A stretch of DNA of 64,000 nt from an uncultured Alistipes sp. (GTDB taxonomy: Bacteria; Bacteroidota; Bacteroidia; Bacteroidales; Rikenellaceae). A model generated the notes under the pieces. It was given only the letters and a program-made list of their open reading frames with translations. It had not been told where the DNA came from and ran no database searches. The translations under genes were made by a program, and so were the position numbers. This document shows positions 27,358 to 36,174 of this stretch, in pieces. The stretch spans positions 1 through 64,000 of the forward strand of contig CAJTIY010000007.1 in the NCBI GenBank assembly GCA_910576555.1. Reading direction: 5' to 3'. Numbering within the stretch: position 1 is the stretch's first letter; each line of letters starts with the position of its first letter.

Positions 27358-28560
27358 ATGGTAATTCTGGTACTCAACTGCGGCTCCTCCTCGATCAAAT
27401 ATCAGGTGATCGACATGCAGGAGACATCGGGCGAACTGCTCGCCAAAGGAATCGTGGAACGCATCGGCCTCGCCGAAGGCGATCTGACGCACAAGCCCGT
27501 GGGCAAGGAGCGTTTCGAGCTCCACCGCCCCATCCCCGACCACACCACCGGCATCCGGCTGGTGCTCGACGCCCTGACCGACCCCGCGCACGGCGTGATC
27601 GCCTCGCTCGACGAGGTGAAGGCCGTCGGCCACCGCGTCGCCCACGGCGGCGAGTTTTTCCCCGCGAGCTGCATCGTCGACGAGGACGTGAAAGCCAAGA
27701 TCCGCTCGCTGTTCGAAATCGCGCCGCTGCACAACCCCGCCAATCTGGAGGGCGTGCTCTCGATCGAGCAAGTGCTGCCCGGCGTGCCGCAGGTCACCGT
27801 CTTCGACACCTCGTTCCACCAGACGATCCCCGCAGTGAACTACATGTACGCCCTGCCCCACGCCTACTACGAAAAATACCGCGTGCGCAAGTACGGCTTC
27901 CACGGCACGAGCCACAAGTACGTGGCCAAAGCGGGCGCCGAGCTGGCCGGGCTCGACTTCGACCGCGCGAAGATCATCACCTGCCACATCGGCAACGGCG
28001 GTTCGGTGACGGCCGTGCTCGACGGCCGCTCGTTCGACACCTCGATGGGCTTCTCGCCGCTCGACGGTCTGGTGATGGGCACGCGCTGCGGCAACGTCGA
28101 CGCCAGCGCCATCACCTTCATCGGCGCGAAGGAGGGCATGAGCTACGCCGAACTCGACGCCATGATGAACAAGAAGTCGGGCGTACTGGGTCTCACCGAC
28201 CTCTCGAGCGACATGCGCGACATCGACCGCGCCTACGACGAGGGCGACGAACGGGCGATCCTCGCGCGCGACATGTACTACGGCCGCGTGAAGAAGTTCG
28301 TCGGCCAGTACGCCGCCGAAATGGGCGGCGTCGACCTGATCGTCTTCACGGGCGGCGTGGGCGAGAACTCGGAGGAGCTGCGCGAAACGGTCTGCTCGGG
28401 GCTCGAATTCATGGGCGTGGAGTTCGACCGCGCGGCGAACAAGGGCGTGCGCGGCACGAACAAGATCCTCTCGGCTCCGACGTCGAAGGTCAAGGTCGCC
28501 GTGGTCGCCACCGACGAAGAGCTGGTGATCGCCACAGACACCTACAATCTGGTGAAATAA
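27358..28560 (+). CDS. ackA: Acetate kinase
   Basis: A 400-residue enzyme converting acetyl phosphate and ADP to acetate and ATP. It begins VLVLNCGSSSIKYQ-like (MVILVLNCGSSSIKYQVID) and contains the signatures VAHGGEFF, FDTSFHQTIP, YGFHGTSHKYV and FTGGVGENSE. Length is standard. The 180-base leader (27179-27357) is G/C-rich with a GCCTCCGCATCGGAGGC hairpin but no clear promoter. It is followed after 24 bases by the phosphate acyltransferase gene, so the pair forms the acyl-CoA to ATP route. Confidence 0.97.
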   Translation: MVILVLNCGSSSIKYQVIDMQETSGELLAKGIVERIGLAEGDLTHKPVGKERFELHRPIPDHTTGIRLVLDALTDPAHGVIASLDEVKAVGHRVAHGGEFFPASCIVDEDVKAKIRSLFEIAPLHNPANLEGVLSIEQVLPGVPQVTVFDTSFHQTIPAVNYMYALPHAYYEKYRVRKYGFHGTSHKYVAKAGAELAGLDFDRAKIITCHIGNGGSVTAVLDGRSFDTSMGFSPLDGLVMGTRCGNVDASAITFIGAKEGMSYAELDAMMNKKSGVLGLTDLSSDMRDIDRAYDEGDERAILARDMYYGRVKKFVGQYAAEMGGVDLIVFTGGVGENSEELRETVCSGLEFMGVEFDRAANKGVRGTNKILSAPTSKVKVAVVATDEELVIATDTYNLVK

Positions 28561-28584
28561 CGGATACCAAAACAATAAACAACC

Positions 28585-29490
28585 ATGATCCAACATCTTA
28601 CGGAAATCGTCGAAGAGGCGAGAAAGAAAGGGAAAAAACGTCTGGCCGTAGCCTACGGTCAGGATTCGCACACGCTGGCGGCCGTTTACGACGCCTATAA
28701 GGAGGGGCTCGTCGCACCGACGCTCTACGGCGACAAGGCCGTCATCGAGCAGGTATGCGCCGAGCAGGGCATCGATATCGCGGCCTTCAATATCGTCGAC
28801 GAGAAGAGCGACGTGAAGTGCGTGCAGCTGGCCGTGGCATCGGTCGTCGGCGGCAATGCCGACGTGCTGATGAAGGGCCTCGTGTCGACCGACAAATACA
28901 TGCGCGGCATCCTCAACAAGGAGGCCGGGCTCTTCCCCCCGAAGGGCGTGTTGAGCCATGTCTCGATCGTCGAGATGCCCTGCTACCCCAAGCTGCTGGT
29001 CATCTCGGACGTCGCCGTGATTCCGCTGCCCGACTTCAAGCAGAAGCAGAAGCAGATCGGCTACCTCGCGCAGACGGCCAAGCTGCTGGGCATCAAGACG
29101 CCGAAGATCGCCTGCATCGCACCCTCGGAGCAGCTGCTGCCCAACGTGATCTCCTCGACCGAAGGGGCGCTGCTGGCCAAGATGGCCGACCGCGGCCAGC
29201 TGGGCGACGTGATCGTCGACGGCCCGCTGTCGCTCGACGTGGCCCTCTACAAAGAGGTCGCCGAGCACAAGAAGGTGAAGGGCTCGGCGGTGGCCGGCGA
29301 TCCGGACTGCCTGCTCTTCCCCAACCTCGAGTCGGCGAACGTCTTCTTCAAGGCCGCCTCGCACCTCTGCCACGGCGAGCTGGCCGCTATGGTCATGGGT
29401 ACAAAAGTTCCCTGCGTGCTCACCTCGCGCGGCGATTCGAGCAAGACCAAGCTCTACTCGATCGCACTGGCCTGCTTGGCCGCCAAATAA
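28585..29490 (+). CDS. ptb: Phosphate butyryl/acyl transferase
   Basis: A 301-residue phosphotransacetylase-superfamily enzyme, converting an acyl-CoA to acyl phosphate. It matches the short Ptb group rather than the long Pta (no N-terminal domain), with LMKGLVSTDKYMRGILNK, DGPLSLDVAL and a C-terminal VPCVLTSRGDSS segment. Next to both an acetate kinase and a butyrate kinase it could supply acetyl, butyryl, isobutyryl or isovaleryl phosphate. The family alone does not decide chain length. A hairpin follows before buk. Confidence 0.9.
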   Translation: MIQHLTEIVEEARKKGKKRLAVAYGQDSHTLAAVYDAYKEGLVAPTLYGDKAVIEQVCAEQGIDIAAFNIVDEKSDVKCVQLAVASVVGGNADVLMKGLVSTDKYMRGILNKEAGLFPPKGVLSHVSIVEMPCYPKLLVISDVAVIPLPDFKQKQKQIGYLAQTAKLLGIKTPKIACIAPSEQLLPNVISSTEGALLAKMADRGQLGDVIVDGPLSLDVALYKEVAEHKKVKGSAVAGDPDCLLFPNLESANVFFKAASHLCHGELAAMVMGTKVPCVLTSRGDSSKTKLYSIALACLAAK

Positions 29491-29502
29491 CCGAACGGCC
29501 CG

Positions 29503-29537
29503 ATACGCCCCGCACCGCAACCGGGTACGGGGCGTAT
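29503..29537 (+). terminator. Hairpin between ptb and buk
   Basis: ATACGCCCCG (29503-29512) pairs with CGGGGCGTAT (29528-29537), with additional outer G/C pairing. No T-run follows, so it may stabilise upstream mRNA or weaken read-through instead of terminating. Confidence 0.45.
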
Positions 29538-29620
29538 TCGTCCGGGCCCGTGCCGGAACCCGCGTTCCGGAAAGCTCCGACCGCTACCCCGAATACCTCA
29601 ACCGAACCGAAAAACTTCTT

Positions 29621-30688
29621 ATGGGTTACAAAGTACTGGCTATCAATCCCGGCTCCACCTCCACCAAACTCGCCCTCTACGACGACGAACATCCGCTGCT
29701 GGAACTGACGCTGCGGCACACCACGGAGGAGGTTTCCCGATTCGCCGACATCATCGACCAGCTCGACTGGCGCCGCGGCCTGATTCTCGAGGCGCTGCGC
29801 GACAACGGTTTCGCACTCGACCGTCTCTCGGCCGTCATCGGCCGCGGCGGTCTGATCCGCCCCGTGCCAGCGGGCGTCTACGAGGTCAATTCGCGCATGC
29901 GGCACGACCTGCGCACGGCACAGATGAAGCACGCCTGCAACCTCGGCGGCCTGCTCGCGGCGCAGATCGCCCACATGGCGCATGTCAAGGCTTATATCGC
30001 CGATCCTCCCGTCGTGGACGAGATGGACGACACGGCACGCCTGACGGGTATGCCCATGTGCACGCGCAAACCGATCTTCCACGCCCTCAACCAGAAGGCG
30101 ATCGCCCGCCTGCATTGCGACCGCGCGGGCACCGTCTACGAGCGTTCGAACCTCATCGTCGCCCACATGGGCGGCGGCATCTCGGTGGCGGCGCACCGGC
30201 AGGGCCGCATCGTCGACGTCAACAACGCCCTCGACGGCGACGGACCGTTCGCCCCCGACCGCGCCGGCAGCATTCCGTCGAGCGAGCTGATCAAGGTCTG
30301 CTACTCGGGGCAGTACAGCCGCGAGGAGCTGCTCAAGTTCGTCTCGAGCAAGGGCGGACTGGTGGCCTATCTGGGCACGAACTCCGTGATGGAGGTGCGC
30401 CAGCGCATCGAGGCGGGCGACGAGCGGGCCCGGAAGATGCTGGAGGCCATGTGCTACAACATCGCCAAGCAGATCGGCGCGATGGGTGCGGCACTCGAAG
30501 GCAAGGTCGACGGCATCCTGCTCACGGGCGGCATCGCCTACAACGAACCGGTCGTGGAATACATTCGCAGCCACTGCTCCTTCATCGCTCCCGTCACGGT
30601 CTATCCGGGCGAAAACGAGCTGGAGTCGCTGGCGATCAACGCACTGGTCGTACTCCGCGGCACGATCGAGGCGAAACAGTATCTCTGA
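29621..30688 (+). CDS. buk: Butyrate kinase / branched-chain fatty acid kinase
   Basis: A 355-residue ASKHA-fold kinase of the butyrate kinase group (KVLAINPGSTSTKLALYDDE at the start, HMGGGISVAAH near residue 185, ILLTGGIAYNE near 300). It makes butyrate or isobutyrate/isovalerate plus ATP from the acyl phosphate. Its position after ptb supports a Ptb-Buk route for short-chain and branched-chain acids. No butyryl-CoA synthesis genes are in the window, so branched-chain acids from amino acids are the more likely substrates. Confidence 0.94.
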   Translation: MGYKVLAINPGSTSTKLALYDDEHPLLELTLRHTTEEVSRFADIIDQLDWRRGLILEALRDNGFALDRLSAVIGRGGLIRPVPAGVYEVNSRMRHDLRTAQMKHACNLGGLLAAQIAHMAHVKAYIADPPVVDEMDDTARLTGMPMCTRKPIFHALNQKAIARLHCDRAGTVYERSNLIVAHMGGGISVAAHRQGRIVDVNNALDGDGPFAPDRAGSIPSSELIKVCYSGQYSREELLKFVSSKGGLVAYLGTNSVMEVRQRIEAGDERARKMLEAMCYNIAKQIGAMGAALEGKVDGILLTGGIAYNEPVVEYIRSHCSFIAPVTVYPGENELESLAINALVVLRGTIEAKQYL

Positions 30689-30705
30689 CGGAGCCCCGGC
30701 GCACG

Positions 30706-30744
30706 AAAAACGGCCCGGCACGAATCGATTCGTGCCGGGCCGTT
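30706..30744. terminator. Shared terminator between buk and the flippase gene
   Basis: A perfect 36-base palindrome AACGGCCCGGCACGAATC/GATTCGTGCCGGGCCGTT (30709-30744). On the minus strand it runs into TTTTT (30706-30710), so it is a strong terminator for the flippase operon and probably also stops buk transcripts. Confidence 0.88.
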
Positions 30745-30791
30745 GCGTCGGGAACCGAAGGATGGCCCGGAGCCGCGTTCCGCAAAGGAGG

Positions 30792-32240
30792 CTACCGGTG
30801 CAGCAATTGGCTGCGCAGCAGCACCACCGTCTCGCGGAACGCCTCGAGGCGGAACAGCGCCGCGAACCCCGCATAGCTGACTACCCCCACGGCAATGCCG
30901 GCCGCGAGGCGCAGCAGCGCATCGTCGGGCAGCAAGCGCACGGAGAGCCGTACGGAAAAGTACATCGCCGCAGCCGTGAGCGCCACGGGCAGGAGGGTCC
31001 GCACGAAGCGCAGCAGCGTGAGCGACGTGTAACGGGTCGTGGCGAGGAAGTTGACCGCCATCTCGAACAAGGCGAAGAGCACGAGTCCCCGCACCACGGC
31101 GTCGACGCTCCGCGGAATCGTGACGCAGAAGATCGCCGTGAGCACCACCTTCTTGACGACCTCCAGCCGCACGATGACCGCCCCGTCGCTCTGCACCTTC
31201 AGCACGTTGAGGGCCACCTGCGCCACGGGGTAGAACAGGCCGGCCAGACAGATCGTCTCGAAATAGGGCACCGTGGGCATCCACCGCTCGCCCAGCAGCA
31301 CGGCGAACATGTCGGGCGCCACGGCCGACATGCCGAGCATGACGGGAAAGAGCACGAACGCCACGACCATCACGATCTGGCGGTAGCTTTCGGCGAATCG
31401 CTCCCGGTCGTCGCGGATCTTCGACAGCGCGGGGAAGGTGACGCCCTGCACCGCGATCGTCGTCGAAGCGACGGGCAGGTCCTTGAGTTTCTGCGCCTGA
31501 TCGAAATAGCCGAGCGTCTCGGAGGCGTACATCCGCCCCAGAGCGAACTGCGGAAGCTTGTTATAGAGCGCCGAAATGAGGTCCGAGGCCATCAGACGGA
31601 AGCTGTAGGGCGCCATGCGGCGCAGCGCGGCACCGTCGAACGACGCACGGGGGCGCCAGTCACTCAGCCACCACAGCAGCGCCGCGCGTACGAGCAGCGT
31701 CAGCACCTGCTGGGCGACGATGCTCCAGATGCCCCATCCGGCCAATGCCATCACCACGGCCGCGAAGCCGCTCGCGACCGACGCCGCGAAGGTCACCTTC
31801 GAAAGCAGCGCGAAGCGGAACTGCCGGGCGAAACGCGCCATCTGCACCACCCCGAGCGCATTGGCCGGCAGCAGCAGGTAGAAGACCGGAGCGAGCTGCG
31901 CCAGCAGAGGCATGTCGTAATACGCCGCCACGAAGGGCGACACGGCGGTCAGCAGCAGATAGAGCGCGAGCGACACGGCGACATTGAAGACGAAGACCGA
32001 CGTGAAGTCGCCGGGCTCGGGCGCCGCCTTGCGGATGAGCGTCTGCGAGAACCCGCTGTCGACCACCACGAGCGCCACGGTGGAGAAGGCCATCAGCACG
32101 GCCACCACGCCGAGGTCCTCGGGCAGCAGCAGGCGCAGCAGCACGATGCGCACGCCCATCTGGACCAGCGCCGTGCCGATCTTCTCGGCCATCGACCACG
32201 CCACGCCGCGCGCGACCCGCTCTTTAAGCTCCCCGTTCAA
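30792..32240 (-). CDS. Oligosaccharide flippase (WzxC-like, MOP superfamily)
   Basis: A 482-residue protein with about 12-14 membrane segments. The N-terminus (KERVARGVAWSMAEKIGTAL) and the VVAVLMAFSTVALVVVDSGF segment fit the WzxC-like MOP exporters that flip lipid-linked oligosaccharides. No glycosyltransferases flank it. Instead it is the third gene behind aroQ and pyk (13-base gap to pyk), so its cargo is unclear. It is separate from the glycan locus at 39-54 kb, which has its own flippase. Confidence 0.88.
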   Translation of the reverse strand: MNGELKERVARGVAWSMAEKIGTALVQMGVRIVLLRLLLPEDLGVVAVLMAFSTVALVVVDSGFSQTLIRKAAPEPGDFTSVFVFNVAVSLALYLLLTAVSPFVAAYYDMPLLAQLAPVFYLLLPANALGVVQMARFARQFRFALLSKVTFAASVASGFAAVVMALAGWGIWSIVAQQVLTLLVRAALLWWLSDWRPRASFDGAALRRMAPYSFRLMASDLISALYNKLPQFALGRMYASETLGYFDQAQKLKDLPVASTTIAVQGVTFPALSKIRDDRERFAESYRQIVMVVAFVLFPVMLGMSAVAPDMFAVLLGERWMPTVPYFETICLAGLFYPVAQVALNVLKVQSDGAVIVRLEVVKKVVLTAIFCVTIPRSVDAVVRGLVLFALFEMAVNFLATTRYTSLTLLRFVRTLLPVALTAAAMYFSVRLSVRLLPDDALLRLAAGIAVGVVSYAGFAALFRLEAFRETVVLLRSQLLHR

Positions 32241-32253
32241 CGCTCCCGGTATT

Positions 32254-33720
32254 TCAGGCCTTGTTGGCGGCTTCGATCAGGGCATTGCGATGCCGGATGT
32301 TGCGCACATCGGCGATTTCGACGTACGAAGCCCCGCCGTCGGGACCGAAACTGCCGCCGACGATGGCCAGCAGATCGTCGTCCCGCAGCTTACGGTACTG
32401 ATCGATGAACTCCAGCGCATCGACCAAGAAGTGGTAGCGGTCGTGCACCTCCTGATTGCGCAGGATGGGGACCACGCCGTACGAGAGGGCCAGAATACGC
32501 TGCGCGTGGAGCCGGTAGCAGACGGCCATCACCGTCTTGCGGCCGCGGAACGCCGCGAGGTAACGGCCCGTGCGGCCCGTCTTGGTGTCGAGCACCACGT
32601 ACTTGATCGGCAGGTTGGTCGAGGCGCGCACGGCCGAACGCGCCAACTGGGCCGTGATCTCGTGGTTGACCGAGACCATATCCATGTCGATCATCGGCTT
32701 GAAATGGGTTTCGTCGCGCTCGATCTCGCGGGCGATGCGGGCCATCGTCTCGACCGACTGCACGGGGAAGTCGCCCATAGCGGTCTCGTCGCTCAACATC
32801 ACAGCATCGACGCGCTCGTAGATGGCGCTGGCCACATCGCTCACCTCGGCCCGCGTCGGACGCGGATTGCGCACCATCGAATAGAGCATCTGCGTGGCGA
32901 TGATCACGGGGCGCTTGGCGGCGATGCACTTCTCGACGATGCGCCGCTGCGTGTTGGGAATCATCTCGGCAGGCAGCTCCACGCCCAAATCGCCGCGCGC
33001 CACCATGATGCCGTACGACGCCTCGATGATCTCGTCGATGCGGTCGAGGCCCTCCTGATTCTCGATCTTCGAGATGATCTTGATGGGGCTTCCGTGCGCA
33101 TCGAGGATCTCCTGCACGGCCGCGATATCGCGGGCGCTGCGCACGAACGAGTGGGCGATGAAGTCGACGTCGTGCGCCACGGCCCACTCGATGAACCGGC
33201 GGTCCTTCTCGGTGACCGACGGCAGGTCGATCGACACGCCCGGAACGTTGACGCTCTTGCGCGAACGCAGCGAGCCGCCGGTCGCGAACTCGCAAAGCAG
33301 CTCCTCGGCGCTCTTCTCCACGACGCGGAGCTCCAGTTCGCCGTCGGCGATGAGCATACGCGCCCCGACGGGGATGTCGCCGACGATACCCGGGACGTTC
33401 ATGTAGATCGTCTCGCGCGTGGTGCGCATCGAGCCGTCCGAACCGCGGACCGCGACCCGGTCGCCGGCCCGGAACTCGATCGCCTCGCCGCACGCGTCGT
33501 CGAGCGTCGTGACGCGAATTTCGGGACCCTTCGTATCGATCATGATCGGAATCGACGGATTGACGCGGTGCACCGTCTCGACGATATGCGTGGCACCCTC
33601 TTCGGTCACATGCGCCGAGTTGACGCGGATGACGTCCATGCCGGCGTCGTAGAGGTTCTTCACGAACTCCTCGGTGCACCGGAAGTCCGACATCGTGGCC
33701 ACGATCTTGGTTTTTTTCAT
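32254..33720 (-). CDS. pyk: Pyruvate kinase
   Basis: A 488-residue glycolytic enzyme converting phosphoenolpyruvate and ADP to pyruvate and ATP. Landmarks are KTKIVATMSD at the N-terminus, IKIISKIENQEGLDRIDEII with the catalytic Lys and Glu, VARGDLGVE and the KRPVIIATQMLYSMVRNPRPTRAE-type segment (here AKRPVIIATQML). The C-terminal allosteric domain is present. Start 33720 leaves three non-conserved upstream codons out. It is the middle gene of an aroQ-pyk-flippase unit, 23 bases after aroQ. Confidence 0.96.
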   Translation of the reverse strand: MKKTKIVATMSDFRCTEEFVKNLYDAGMDVIRVNSAHVTEEGATHIVETVHRVNPSIPIMIDTKGPEIRVTTLDDACGEAIEFRAGDRVAVRGSDGSMRTTRETIYMNVPGIVGDIPVGARMLIADGELELRVVEKSAEELLCEFATGGSLRSRKSVNVPGVSIDLPSVTEKDRRFIEWAVAHDVDFIAHSFVRSARDIAAVQEILDAHGSPIKIISKIENQEGLDRIDEIIEASYGIMVARGDLGVELPAEMIPNTQRRIVEKCIAAKRPVIIATQMLYSMVRNPRPTRAEVSDVASAIYERVDAVMLSDETAMGDFPVQSVETMARIAREIERDETHFKPMIDMDMVSVNHEITAQLARSAVRASTNLPIKYVVLDTKTGRTGRYLAAFRGRKTVMAVCYRLHAQRILALSYGVVPILRNQEVHDRYHFLVDALEFIDQYRKLRDDDLLAIVGGSFGPDGGASYVEIADVRNIRHRNALIEAANKA

Positions 33721-33743
33721 TCTGTACATAACCCAACCTTAAA

Positions 33744-34184
33744 TTAAACGAAAGACGACCGTTCCCGGTCTTTGAGAAAGTAGGCGACGGCCAAGCGGTA
33801 GGAGTCGAGCCCGAAGCCCATGATCGAACCGCGGACCACCGGGGCCAGCAGCGATACACGACGGAACTCCTCGCGGGCGAGGATCGACGAGATATGCACC
33901 TCGACGACCGGCACCGCAACCGCGGCCACGGCATCGCGCAGCGCCACGGAGGTGTGCGTATAGCCGCCGGCATTGAACACCACGCCGTCGTAGCGGCCTT
34001 CGGCGCGCTGCAGCGCATCGATCAGTTCGCCCTCGATATTCGACTGGCAATAGCCGAACTCCACCGCCGGAAAGGCCTCCCGCAGCTCCGCCATGAACTC
34101 GTCGAACGTCTGCGAACCGTACACGCCGGTTTCGCGCCGGCCCTGCAGATTGAGATTGGGACCGTTGAGTATCAATAGTTTCAT
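33744..34184 (-). CDS. aroQ: 3-dehydroquinate dehydratase, type II
   Basis: A 146-residue enzyme of the shikimate pathway. It starts MKLLILNGPNLNLQGRRE, with the catalytic Tyr in GVYGSQTF, NAGGYTHTS in the middle and VEVHISS with the catalytic His. Length is typical of the small dodecameric type II enzyme. Upstream frame extension is the repeat region and was rejected. It is the first gene of the operon and has promoter 34231-34262, about 45 bases before the start. Confidence 0.96.
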   Translation of the reverse strand: MKLLILNGPNLNLQGRRETGVYGSQTFDEFMAELREAFPAVEFGYCQSNIEGELIDALQRAEGRYDGVVFNAGGYTHTSVALRDAVAAVAVPVVEVHISSILAREEFRRVSLLAPVVRGSIMGFGLDSYRLAVAYFLKDRERSSFV

Positions 34185-34230
34185 ATCGGGATCGTATTCG
34201 TGGCGGGAGCCTGCTCGCCGTTTTCGCGAG

Positions 34231-34262
34231 CAAAGATAGTGCAAGCCGAGGGCAAAAGCAAA
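34231..34262 (-). promoter_or_regulatory. Promoter of aroQ-pyk-flippase
   Basis: Minus-strand TATCTTTG (34231-34238), a 20-bp spacer and TTTG (34259-34262). The -33 part lies inside a 47-bp sequence that is repeated upstream. Confidence 0.75.
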
Positions 34263-34370
34263 CGCAGGCGATGCTTTTGACGAGGCGCTGCCGATCTTCG
34301 GCGAAAGCCAAAGTACACCCCATGCCGAGGGCAAGAGCAAACGCAGGCGATGCTTTTGACGAGGCGCTGC
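34245..34370. repeat. 47-bp direct duplication upstream of aroQ
   Basis: The 47 bases at 34245-34291 recur at 34324-34370 with one difference (GCAAAAGC against GCAAGAGC) and a period of 79 bases. The first copy contains the aroQ -33 element. The second copy is followed on the minus strand by a degraded -7 (TACTTTGG). The layout suggests a duplicated promoter. Confidence 0.75.
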
Positions 34371-34541
34371 GAGGGTCGTATCGTACCGAATGCGGCTCCG
34401 ACGGAGCCGCGCGGGCCGCAGCCTCCGGGCGCGGAGGCCCGCAAGAGTGCGTCCCTCCGCAGGCTGCGTCCGCCCCCGACAGGCACCATGCTCCGGCAAC
34501 AGCCCCTCTTTTCTTCGCAGGAAAAAGACCGCACCTGCGGC

Positions 34542-34764
34542 GGCTGTGCCCAAGATACTGCGCCTCGGAAAAAACGCAAGCAAGCTGCTTTTGCACTCGG
34601 CTTATTCGTATCTTTGGCTGTGCCCAAGATACTGCGCCTCGGAAAAAACGCAAGCAAGCTTGCTTTTGCACTCGGCTTATTCGTATCTTTGGCTGCGCCG
34701 AAGATACTCTCGCTCGGCAAACTGCAAGCGAGCTTGCGTTTGCCCTCGCTTATTCGTATCTTTG
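34542..34764 (+). repeat. Three tandem promoter-bearing palindromic repeats
   Basis: Units are 34542-34615, 34616-34690 and 34691-34763 (74, 75 and 73 bases). Each reads GGCTGTGCCCAAGATACT, an A-rich step, a palindromic centre (GCAAGCAAGCTTGCTTTTGC in unit 2), then CTTATTCGTATCTTT. The outer arms CAAGATAC and GTATCTTTG are inverted to each other. Every unit ends in a -7 TATCTTTG (34609-34616, 34684-34691, 34757-34764), and units 2 and 3 have TTG 20-21 bases upstream. The third is the thiL promoter. Confidence 0.8.
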
Positions 34765-34794
34765 TCCGCACCGACCGCATATCCCCGGACAACC

Positions 34795-35733
34795 ATGACC
34801 GAATTCGGCTTCATCGAACACATCCGCACGCTCTTCGCCGCACTCCCCGCCAACGGGTTCGAGGGCATCGGCGACGACTGCGCCGTCCTGCCGCTCGACG
34901 GCGACGAGGCCCTCGTCTTCACGACCGACCTGCTCGTCGAGAACGTCCATTTCCTGCGCTCCGCCGCTTCGGCCCGCGAGGTGGGCCGCAAAGCCCTGGC
35001 CGTGAACTTGAGCGACATCGCCGCGATGGGCGCCCGTCCCGTCGCCACGCTGCTCTCGCTCGCACTGCCGCCCGATGCGGCAGGCACATGGGCCGAGGAG
35101 TTCATGGAGGGCTACCGCTCCCTTTCGGAGGAGTCCGGCGCGGCACTCGTGGGGGGCGACACGACCCGCTCGGCGGACGGCATCGCGATCAATGTCGTGG
35201 CCATCGGCCGCGCCCGGCAGAAGCACCTCAAGCGACGCAGCGACGCCCGTCCGGGCAATGTCGTCTTCGTCGCCGGGGCGCTCGGCGCCTCGGGCTCCGG
35301 CCTGCGCGACATCCTCGCGGGATGCTGCGACACGCCCCTCGCCGCAATCCATCGCAATCCGCAGCCGCAGCTCGCCGAGGGGCTCTGGCTCGGGACACGT
35401 CCCGAGGTCCGCGCCATGATGGACCTCTCGGACGGACTGGCCTCCGACATCCACCACATCCTCGACCGTTCGGGCACGGGCGCCGCGATCGAGATCGACC
35501 GCATCCCCGTAGCTGCAGGCTCCGACCTCGAAACGGCCGCCTGCGCAGGCGAAGACTACAAGTTGCTGCTCACGGCCGAAGCCGCAGGCGCCGAACGGCT
35601 CGCCGCCGACTTCGGGGAGCGCTTCGGCACACCGCTCCACCCCATAGGCCGCATCACCGCCGGCGGAGGCCTCGTCTGGCTCCGCGACGGAGAGCCCGTC
35701 CCGCTCGACTGGCAGGGTTTCCGGCACTACTGA
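34795..35733 (+). CDS. thiL: Thiamine-monophosphate kinase
   Basis: A 312-residue enzyme making thiamine diphosphate from thiamine monophosphate and ATP (AIR-synthetase-like fold). Landmarks are GIGDDCAVL near residue 24, FTTDLLVENVHF, ALAVNLSDIAAMGARP, VGGDTTRS and MMDLSDGLASDIHHI. There are no other thiamine genes nearby. Transcription probably starts about 25 bases upstream from the last of the three repeat promoters. The stop is followed by a 158-base spacer before the convergent division gene. Confidence 0.95.
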   Translation: MTEFGFIEHIRTLFAALPANGFEGIGDDCAVLPLDGDEALVFTTDLLVENVHFLRSAASAREVGRKALAVNLSDIAAMGARPVATLLSLALPPDAAGTWAEEFMEGYRSLSEESGAALVGGDTTRSADGIAINVVAIGRARQKHLKRRSDARPGNVVFVAGALGASGSGLRDILAGCCDTPLAAIHRNPQPQLAEGLWLGTRPEVRAMMDLSDGLASDIHHILDRSGTGAAIEIDRIPVAAGSDLETAACAGEDYKLLLTAEAAGAERLAADFGERFGTPLHPIGRITAGGGLVWLRDGEPVPLDWQGFRHY

Positions 35734-35891
35734 CCCGCGCCCCGCCGAATCGCCGCATCCGACACCGAGCCCCGCTCGGAACCGGATACATCCCTCCCCT
35801 CGCAACGACGAAGGCGACCGCTCCTACGAACGATCGCCCTCCTTTCGGTTTGCCGGACCGGTGCCGCAACATGCCGTCCGTCGCAACGCCG

Positions 35892-36170
35892 TCACTCCTC
35901 GAGCACGTAGACGTGCTCGTCGCGCCGCTGCATGCGGAAATGCTCGCGGGCGTACTCCTCGAGGTAATCGTCGTAACGGAGCCGCTCGATGAGCGTGCTG
36001 TCGCGCTCGATCTTCGTACGGTACTCCTCGCGCTGGCGCATGAGCCGCGCGATCTGGCGCTTGATCTTGACGGCATGCACCGCGTTGCGCACCACGACGA
36101 AGGCCGTGACGAGCAGGATGACCCCCGTCAGCAGGGTCCAGAAACGTTTGCCGGGTCGCAACGAGATCAT
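35892..36170 (-). CDS. Septum formation initiator family protein (FtsB/DivIC-like)
   Basis: A 92-residue bitopic protein: short cytoplasmic start (MISLRPGKRFW), one membrane helix (LLTGVILLVTAFVVV) and a periplasmic coiled coil (IKRQIARLMRQREEYRTKIERDSTLIERL), ending with the family-typical YLEEYAREHFRMQRRDEHVYVL. FtsB/DivIC proteins bind FtsL and FtsQ at the division site. It is the third gene behind hpt and queE, only 4 bases after queE. Confidence 0.88.
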   Translation of the reverse strand: MISLRPGKRFWTLLTGVILLVTAFVVVRNAVHAVKIKRQIARLMRQREEYRTKIERDSTLIERLRYDDYLEEYAREHFRMQRRDEHVYVLEE

Positions 36171-36174
36171 CGGA

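Noticed and set aside
34181..34792. Minus-strand frames over the aroQ-thiL interval with repeated peptide blocks
   Set aside because: The repeated peptides only reflect the DNA repeats and the promoter elements. There is no independent start signal or conserved protein feature.
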